From: Favolaschia claudopus
Lineage: Eukaryota; Basidiomycota; Agaricomycetes; Agaricales; Mycenaceae
Reading direction: 5' to 3'
Assembly: GCA_037176885.1 (NCBI GenBank)
Contig: JAWWNJ010000241.1
Coordinates: 124,001-188,000 of the forward strand
DNA: 64,000 bases
Numbering within the stretch: the first letter of the stretch is position 1; every line of letters begins with the position of its first letter. The notes below the pieces were generated by a model, which had not been told where the DNA came from, did no database searches, and saw only the letters and a list, made by a program, of their open reading frames with translations. Shown here piece after piece: positions 58,083 through 64,000 of this stretch. The translations under genes were made by a program, and so were the position numbers.

Positions 58083-58733
58083 GAAAAAAGGCTTGTAAGG
58101 CCTTGCGCAACCTAACGGCCTTATAAGGCCTTATAAGTGGCCCCGCCAAGCCTTATAAGGTATTGCAAGGCCTTGTAAGGCAGGCCCAGCTCAGGTACCC
58201 CACCAACTTTGAATTAGCTGGTACTTACACTTTTTGAGCTACTTTTCATTAATGCCCGGTTCTCATTGGTCCGGAGAGATAAAATAGGTTGTCGATGATA
58301 ATGTTCAAATTGAACTCACCAACCAGGCCTCCAAATCTTATTTTGAGCATCACACATGGGTTGACGAACAGAAGGCATAATAATTGAAATCCGAAATGGG
58401 TGCATATATTGAACAACATTCCAGTACCTATGTATCAGTCTTGCTTAGTATAATGGTAATGCCTCTGGATTGTTTTACTTGTAATGCAAAGGTCGTGCGT
58501 TCGAACCCGCCTGTTTAAAGTAGTAAGTGATTAAGATTGTAAAGTACTGGAGTCCGTAAATAATGTACTCGCTTCTCGACTGGTACTAGAAAAAAACAGT
58601 GATAGATGATAAGAGTTGCGAGTGGTCAAATATTTTTTCATTCAACCTGCTGCGCAAGCCTGATAAGGCGTGTAAGGCTCGTTAGGCCTTATAAGCTGCG
58701 GTAGGCCCTACAAGGCCTTAACATGTTGGGTAT
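58083..58733. repeat. Element with iterated AAGGCCTTATAAGGCC ends
   Basis: 58085-58190 and 58655-58730 are built from GGCCTTATAAGGCCTTATAA-type words, which are self-complementary. The inner 450 bp are unique. Terminal repeats and target duplication could not be fixed. Confidence 0.45.
58440..58508 (+). other. tRNA-like relic
   Basis: TAGTATAATGGTAATGC (A box) and GGTCGTGCGTTCGAACCCGC (B box) are correctly ordered and spaced, but the stems do not close. It lies in the middle of the AAGGCC-ended element. Confidence 0.3.
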
Positions 58734-59580
58734 GTGATAATGGTCCACATAGGAGGGGAAGCTCGCTTCAGTCCGTATTACTGCAATCATCTACTGAATT
58801 ACTATAGAACAAATACATCCATTGTTTCCATTCCATTCTAAATACTCATGCACTGTTGAAAGGCTCAAAAAAAAAAAAAGTTGAAATTCAGTAAGAATAT
58901 CCAAAGAATATCCTCGATATTGAATCCATAAGTCTTGAGCTTGAAACCCAGAGCCTCTCTCCGCTCCGAATCTGAGCATTTGCCGCACTGTAGTTTCATT
59001 GGCTTCTGCAATCTTTCCAGTAAAAAGGTGAATGGAATGCTATTCCGTTCAATTGTTTTTACCCTTGAATTTGCAACAAACGACAACCCAGGAGCAAGGT
59101 CTTGTTTTAAAGTTTACCAGATCAATCACTGCTCTATTACTACCGAGTCGCTTCACATTGACACAAACTCGCTAGTATATATGAGTGCCAATGCTATATC
59201 AATGAATTGAGCTAAAACCAGCAAGAGACTACAAATCTAAAAAATACCAAAGAAATACTGTACAATGTACATGACACTGGACAGTAGAGGAGAAAGTAAG
59301 GGGAAGAGGGGCAAGCATTCATTGAGTAACTAAGTACACAGTGTAACCACAAAGTATATAGGTAGGCTATCTATCCATCCATCTTGCACCCATCGGCCAT
59401 GAGGTTCAAGTTGGGTTCAAAGGATTCCGTCGTCCGAGGCGTGCAAATTGAAACGGAACCTTGACCGTGACGGAACCGGCGCGAGGTCCGTCGTCACGTG
59501 CCTGGTATTCACACAGTTGCCGAGACGTTTGCCGTGCGCGTTGCGCGCGTGTGCTTACCAAGCTTGTCCTCACTACCACT
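58734..59580. other. No gene recognised
   Basis: A 13-A run sits near 58868. Short frames on both strands; nothing supported. Confidence 0.4.
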
Positions 59581-60378
59581 TAGTGTTGTCAGGGGTCGGG
59601 TCGGGCCGCCAAGCCCGGGCTTGGGTCGGGTCGGGGAGGGTCAGGGTCGAGTTCAACGCCCGACCTGACCCTGGAATTAAGGTCGGGTCGGGCTCGGGTC
59701 GGGTCTGGGTCGCGACCCGGGTCGCACACGGGATAAATTGATCTCATGTCAAGAGACCTCCCGAGCTATAGGTACAGTCGAAGCTGTCATAAACCCATAG
59801 CCCTCGGTAGGGCCAAAAAGCTATGGGATATGATAGATTTATGGGTTATCCCAGCCAAAAACCGGTCAAAAACCCCCAAAAATGTATGGGTTAAAGGAGA
59901 TTATGGGTTATGGGAGCTATGGGTTATGGCAGCTTCGACTGTATTGCTTTTAAGCCGGTCAATTTGCTTTCCCAATTCACTCTAGATGGATTCAAGGTGG
60001 ACTGCTCATAGCTTGCGGTAAGAATTGCCGTATTTGGGTCGTGGGAGGTGATGAGATTCGGATGTTGCCGATCAGCACTTGACTTGCCGCCATTCTCTCT
60101 TGGGATTCGCATGAAATCTAGGTATCTTCAAGTCTAGAAACGGAAAATGTGAGCCTATGAAGTAAAAAAAAATTAATGCTTTCACCCAAGGTCCTCAACA
60201 CCCCTCCAGAAATTTTAGGTGCCCGACCCGGGTCGGCGACCCGGGCCTCGGGTCTCTCAGATGCTGAGACCCGACCCGCGACCCTCGTTGAGCGCGGGCC
60301 TGGGTCGGGTCGGGTCGGGCTCAAAAGCCCGGGCTTGGGTCGGGTCTCGGGTCTCCGACCCGACCCTGACAACACTAT
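59581..60378. mobile_element. hAT-type MITE with GGGTCGGGTC arrays and 8-bp target duplication
   Basis: Inverted ends TAGTGTTGTCAGGG... and the complement CCCTGACAACACTA(T), flanked by CTACCACT at 59573-59580 and 60379-60386. About 145 bp at each end consist of GGGTCGGGTC / GACCCGACCC words, including the palindromes CGACCCGGGTCG and AGCCCGGGCT. A second MITE (59775-59941) is nested inside. Confidence 0.85.
59775..59941. mobile_element. TA-flanked MITE (167 bp) nested in the hAT MITE
   Basis: Ends CAGTCGAAGCTGTCATAAAC and the near complement of CAGTCGAAGCTGCCATAACC, with TA at 59773-59774 and 59942-59943. Internal CTATGGG/TATGGGTTA words repeat. Confidence 0.88.
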
Positions 60379-60519
60379 CTACCACTCCTACCACCACCAC
60401 CACCGCTTTTTGGTGAGGAATCTCTGTGGTGAGAATACGCATCGGCAACCCATCGGTGCAGAACAACGCCACCTCCTTCCACATTTCAGCCTTCACTGTT
60501 TCCCTACACCGCTACAAAC

Positions 60520-61197
60520 ATGGACTCGACATCATCTCCCCCACGATATCCCTCTCATGGAACAGAGCATCGTTCCCCAGGTCGCTTTCCCAACCCTAGA
60601 GATAAAGCAGCTTGCGCGGAGATTCCGGCTCGCTCGCCAACGAGCGTACATCCGCTTCTCACTCGCTCCCCGCTTCCGGCTTCACTTGCGAGCGACAGCT
60701 GTGGCATGAGATGCACTCGCTGAGGCCTCTATGTTCATGGCATGTCGGCTCTCATGGTCGAAGAAACCAAAATCGTTTCCCAGCTCTTGCGTTCCTTCAA
60801 CGAGATGATAGCTGCAACGCTACCGTCGTTTCAGCAGCCTCAGCAGGACCGCCCACCCTCGATGGCGACGCAGACGGTGGATCCGGTCGCCAAGTCTGAC
60901 GTCATTGGCAACGATCAAACGCCAAGGCCTACTAGGACAGGCGATTTGCCGCCCGTTGCACCTGCCCCTACCGTCCCACTTCCTCCGCCATCCTTCCCGA
61001 ACTCCAGCTTTGTTCAGGGCTCGGAATCGTCTTCCCCAGTCCACATCCCGGTCCCCAACAATTTCATTCCGGCCCAAGTGTTCCCTGGCATCGGATGCCG
61101 ACCCGCTTCCCCCTCCCGATTCCCGTCCGGCACAGGGTGGAGACCTTGGCTGCCAAAACTCAGAGGGATGTTCAATCGGAAGAAGGACATGAGATGA
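60520..61197 (+). CDS. Uncharacterised Pro/Ser-rich ORFs
   Basis: A first frame starts MDSTSSPPRYPSHGTEHRSP at 60520. A second starts at 60742 (MSALMVEETKIVSQLLRSFN), runs 151 codons with a Pro-rich middle (PPVAPAPTVPLPPPSFPNSS), and ends with a basic RKKDMR. A splice linking the two was not found. There is no domain I recognise; it could be a short gene or part of a Gag-like ORF. Confidence 0.3.
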
Positions 61198-61388
61198 CCT
61201 GTGTGTTTTCCCTTGACAGTGGTTTTCTTCTTTTCAGCGGACCAGGCTTGATATGTTCTCATGAACACAATCTCCCGTGGTTCCCCTGGTATTTTCCCTT
61301 TATTTTACTGTTTTCTCTCTGCAATGTATATGCGCTAAGCCGAACCAACGAGGTATTTACCTGAGCTATTTGTATAGCGTAGTTGGTC

Positions 61389-61663
61389 GTAACTATCGTA
61401 TCATCGTATCTCGGTAACCCAGACGTTATAGCGTGACCTGTGAATTGCTTGAGGGCGGGATTCTTATCTATCTGACTCGGATTGATCCGGCGGAGTTTCA
61501 ATAAATGATAAGAGATTTTGAGGTAACGATCAGTTATAGTGTGATCGTTGTCCCATCTTTCTTATCATTTATTCCGGATCAATCCGAGGGCTGATAAGAT
61601 AAGAACACGGCCTCAAGCAATCCACAGGTCACACTATAACGTCTGGGTTACCGAGACAGTTAC
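61389..61663. mobile_element. Long-TIR MITE (about 275 bp)
   Basis: About 100 bp at each side are inverted: TCTCGGTAACCCAGACGTTA and ATTGCTTGAGG... on the left against the complement on the right, with CGGATTGATCCGG and AATAAATGATAAGA toward the centre. The left tip carries a duplicated ATCGTATC. The target duplication is unclear. Confidence 0.7.
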
Positions 61664-62227
61664 CAAGCAGCTACGTGCATTTGCTAAGCATCTGCATTTT
61701 GTGGCCATATACCGATGAATGGGGAAGCAAGCTTCCCCATAATGCTTATTTGGTACACTTTCGAACCTTACAAGGCTCCCTTTACCTCACGACCTTATTC
61801 GGCCTAACATGGCCTTATCGGGCCGTATATGCCTTTTTTGATTTTTCCGACACCTGAATACTATACTTGCAGATCAAATCTTACTAGAAGTTCAAAATGC
61901 GCTCGCTTGAGCTCAGTTTTTGTCCGTTTGCCTTCGGCAGTAGCGCAAATTAAACCGACACCCTTCCCTCATATGAATATAAAAAAAGTTTGAGGACTTT
62001 CGACCAAGTATTGAGCGAGTTAGAGCCCCGAGCATCAAAACCCACTGATGCTCTGCAAAACTTGCTCAGGATTTAGTTTTCCACCAACGGATTTTTCTGA
62101 GGACTCATATGGAGCATCTATGGGTCTGTTGAAGACTATTTAGCATTTTTCCGGGGCAAAATCGGTGGCGGAATGAGTGCACACAGTAAGGCAAATTTTC
62201 TGTCACAAACTGTCACCCTTCGCGTTC
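61664..62227. other. No gene; palindromes and GGCC/TTAT words
   Basis: A perfect palindrome ATGGGGAAGCAAGCTTCCCCAT lies at about 61719-61740. Around 61765-61830 GACCTTATTCGGCC/ATGGCCTTATCGGGCC words recall the AAGGCC islands. TTGCCTTCGGCAGT is at about 61928. Confidence 0.4.
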
Positions 62228-63012
62228 ATGCCGACGCAGATATCAATCAATCCCATCAATGCCCTCGCGTCGCGCTCTTCCTTTGCTTTTCCTCTCAATC
62301 GCGCCGTCCGCCGCATGTCTGACGACAGTTAAGTACACGCTCACCGACTATGAGCAAAGTCAGCTTGACGAAGACACGCAAGCCCTGCACGATCGAATAC
62401 GTACAGCCCGGGCCGCAGCTCAGACTCCGACCCCGCGACCTCACTAGCGCCGGCGCCTGGGACAGAGTCCCCTAGCATCTCCGGTTAAGCAGGAAAGTGA
62501 GGAGTTTACGGAAATGCCTCGTTCTACAGCGCGGCAAGCTTCTGCCCGCATCAGATGTGTTATATTAGTTGACATATTCATATTCGCGTCCTAACCCTCC
62601 CTCCAGTGAGTTATACGGGCCAACAGGTTTCCTCAACTCCCGGCTTGGGGATGGAACCTACGTCGACCACTGGCATCTGGAAAACCGTCCATTGACTTCG
62701 GAATACGAAGCTGAGATTGAGGAGCGCAAGCCGGTTGTCGAGTTGCGCGATGAATCACAGAGTAATTGTGAGTAGAACTTACCCATTTCCTGACCACAAC
62801 ATGGAGCACAAGATTCAGCTGAGGTTCTTGATTGTGAACTTGAGCTCGACCTCGAGGTCTCCATGCTACGAAGTCGCCTCGAGATCGCGCTGGGAAGACC
62901 AAAGTACGCAATATCGGGAAGCTCACGAACGGGGAGAGGCGGAGTTATCCAACTGCGAGAGGAACGTAGGAAGTGGGAAAAAAGCTACGGCTGGGGCTGG
63001 AGATCTTATTAA
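62228..63012 (+). CDS. Uncharacterised spliced gene with charged helical C-terminus
   Basis: A start at 62228 (MPTQISINPINALASRSSFA) or 62259 is possible. Coding-like blocks follow in order: TLTDYEQSQLDEDTQALHDR, VKQESEEFTEMPRSTARQAS, SELYGPTGFLNSRLGDGTY..HWHLENRPLT with EAEIEERKPVVELRDES, and after a probable intron (donor GTGAGT near 62766) EVLDCELELDLEVSMLRSRL ending KSYGWGWRSY at 63010-63012. The last block could form a coiled coil. The exact splicing was not resolved and no family is known to me. Confidence 0.4.
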
Positions 63013-63691
63013 TTTGCTGTGTTCTTTACAGTAAATAAATTCAAGCCGACACATTCTTAGTGGCTAGGTGTCGAGAAATAGAATATAAGCGTGATTAATG
63101 AATTCAATGGGTAACTCTACTCGTACATATAGTCAACAAAGCTGGTGGAATAAGAATTATACATGTACACATTATTGTCGTCCATATTAGTCGCCAGTTC
63201 TGCATCCGGGTAAGGAGGATAGTGACCCGTGATTGGACCAGAATGCTGCGACGGTGGACTCAGGAAATAGAGGGGGTCGGAAAGTGGGTCGGTGTATGAT
63301 CCAGAAACTGGGAGGGACCGGCGAGGGGCTGCGTATTGGAGATGTCGCCAAAAGGGGGGTCGGAAACAAAAGGACCAGCAAAACATCGTGAAACGCAGCA
63401 CCATGACGGAGGAGTCGAGTCTGGGTACATTGCATGTGAAGGAAAAGGAAGATGGGAACAGAATGAGCCTAGAACCATGCAGATCGGTGAGGTGGTGATG
63501 GAGGAATGAGCGCCACCAAAGCGACACAGTTTCGATGTGAGCGAAAAATGTAACGAATCAATAGAGAGTTTGCGAGGTGGATCGAGACGCAGGCAACGCC
63601 CATTACTGGCGTTGCGAAGACAAAGGTAGCCCTCCCCCAGTCTTACATCCATAAAGACAATTGCTTACAGATAAGATGAGATACCGGCATT
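63013..63691. other. No gene; solitary family E MITE end
   Basis: TAGAGAGTTTGCGAGG at about 63564 matches the outer end of the family E MITEs, but no partner end follows. Frames here are short. Confidence 0.35.
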
Positions 63692-63998
63692 GCGGAGCTG
63701 TCCTCAGAGCTCGTCGACAAGGTGACAGACTGTGTTTCTGACAATGTCGACCTTTAGACGTGTTCTCTGCCCTCAAAAAGGTGGACTCGACAAGCACAAA
63801 AAAGATGTTTTGAATCAGTACTCTCACCGACTCTGGAGCTGCCGGAAAACTCTTGATTTTGACGTCGGAAAGTCGACATCTCTCGACCTATATCAAACGC
63901 CTTCGCTTGCCAGTTGATATTGGAACAAAAGCCCAAGACCTGGCAGTCAAACTCAAGCTTCTCGGGGGTCTATGCCACTATGGCATCTCGAAGAACTG
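63692..63998 (+). pseudogene. F-box-like protein fragment with in-frame stop
   Basis: Reads AELSSELVDKVTDCVSDNVD, then a TAG at 63755-63757, then TCSLPSKRWTRQAQKRCFES. This is the F-box-like start of agaricomycete F-box/LRR proteins (P.EL.D.I.D..SD...L..CSLVSK.W). A frame change near 63850 continues HLSTYIKRLRLPVDIGTKAQ, the beginning of the repeat-like part, to a stop near 63998. Substrate adaptors of SCF ligases carry this fold. Stop and shift suggest a pseudogene. Confidence 0.55.
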
Positions 63999-64000
63999 AA

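Noticed and set aside
58083..58200. CRISPR-like regular repeats
   Set aside because: The words are overlapping palindromes without unique spacers, and the organism is eukaryotic.
57207..58508. Functional tRNA genes at 57207-57292 and 58440-58508
   Set aside because: A and B boxes are present but acceptor and T stems do not pair, so only relics or SINE heads are supported.

Overview
The window looks like nuclear DNA of a filamentous basidiomycete, most likely an agaricomycete. Protein-coding stretches are cut by short (about 42-75 nt) GT..AG introns, and the recognisable host families (MYND-finger proteins with a long helical N-terminus, a BTB protein, an F-box-like protein, an integrase-core protein) are ones known to be expanded in agaricomycetes. 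I found no bacterial features: no operons, no CRISPR array, no rRNA. The sequence is dominated by transposable elements (TEs) of several classes, many nested in one another, with only a few host-type genes between them.

Layout. 1-1130: 5' part of a Ty1/Copia element (Gag) on the minus strand. 1417-1951: hAT-type MITE with a perfect 8-bp target duplication. 2237-10527: a broken gene ('gene A') whose 3' half sits in a nearly perfect 3,281-bp inverted repeat, with both arms carrying the C-terminal end of a Tc1/IS630-type transposase. 10766-17350: a MITE, a frameshifted Ty3/Gypsy Gag, a second MITE, the C-terminal part of a hAT transposase and a fold-back repeat. 18280-20283: MYND gene. 20939-27925: MITEs, a Plavaka/CACTA (Tnp2) transposase fragment split by a MITE, and tRNA-like and palindromic islands. 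30119-33992: a 1,043-codon DDE-like protein that can be joined without lesion although a 521-bp MITE sits in intron 2. 35886-36606: damaged Tc1/IS630 transposase. 36826-40580: near-complete hAT transposase interrupted by a MITE. 41579-45363: a complete two-gene Tc1/IS630-type transposon. 46085-53072: BTB pseudogene, integrase-core pseudogene, a Cys-rich acidic gene ('gene B') and a second MYND pseudogene. 53600-61663: MITE country, including tandem and nested elements. 60520-64000: uncharacterised ORFs and an F-box-like pseudogene.

The main candidate for something undescribed is the element at 41579-45363. It has terminal inverted repeats, a TA target duplication, an apparently intact five-exon DD34E transposase, and a convergent four-exon gene of 438 codons that is not a transposase. 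A divergent relative of that second gene (gene A, 2237-3917) also lies convergent to a remnant of the same transposase type, so the pairing is seen twice. The second strong pattern is a set of MITE-like elements whose subterminal regions are packed with an iterated self-complementary motif that differs from element to element. Family assignments come from reading translations and from recalled family features; no database search was run.
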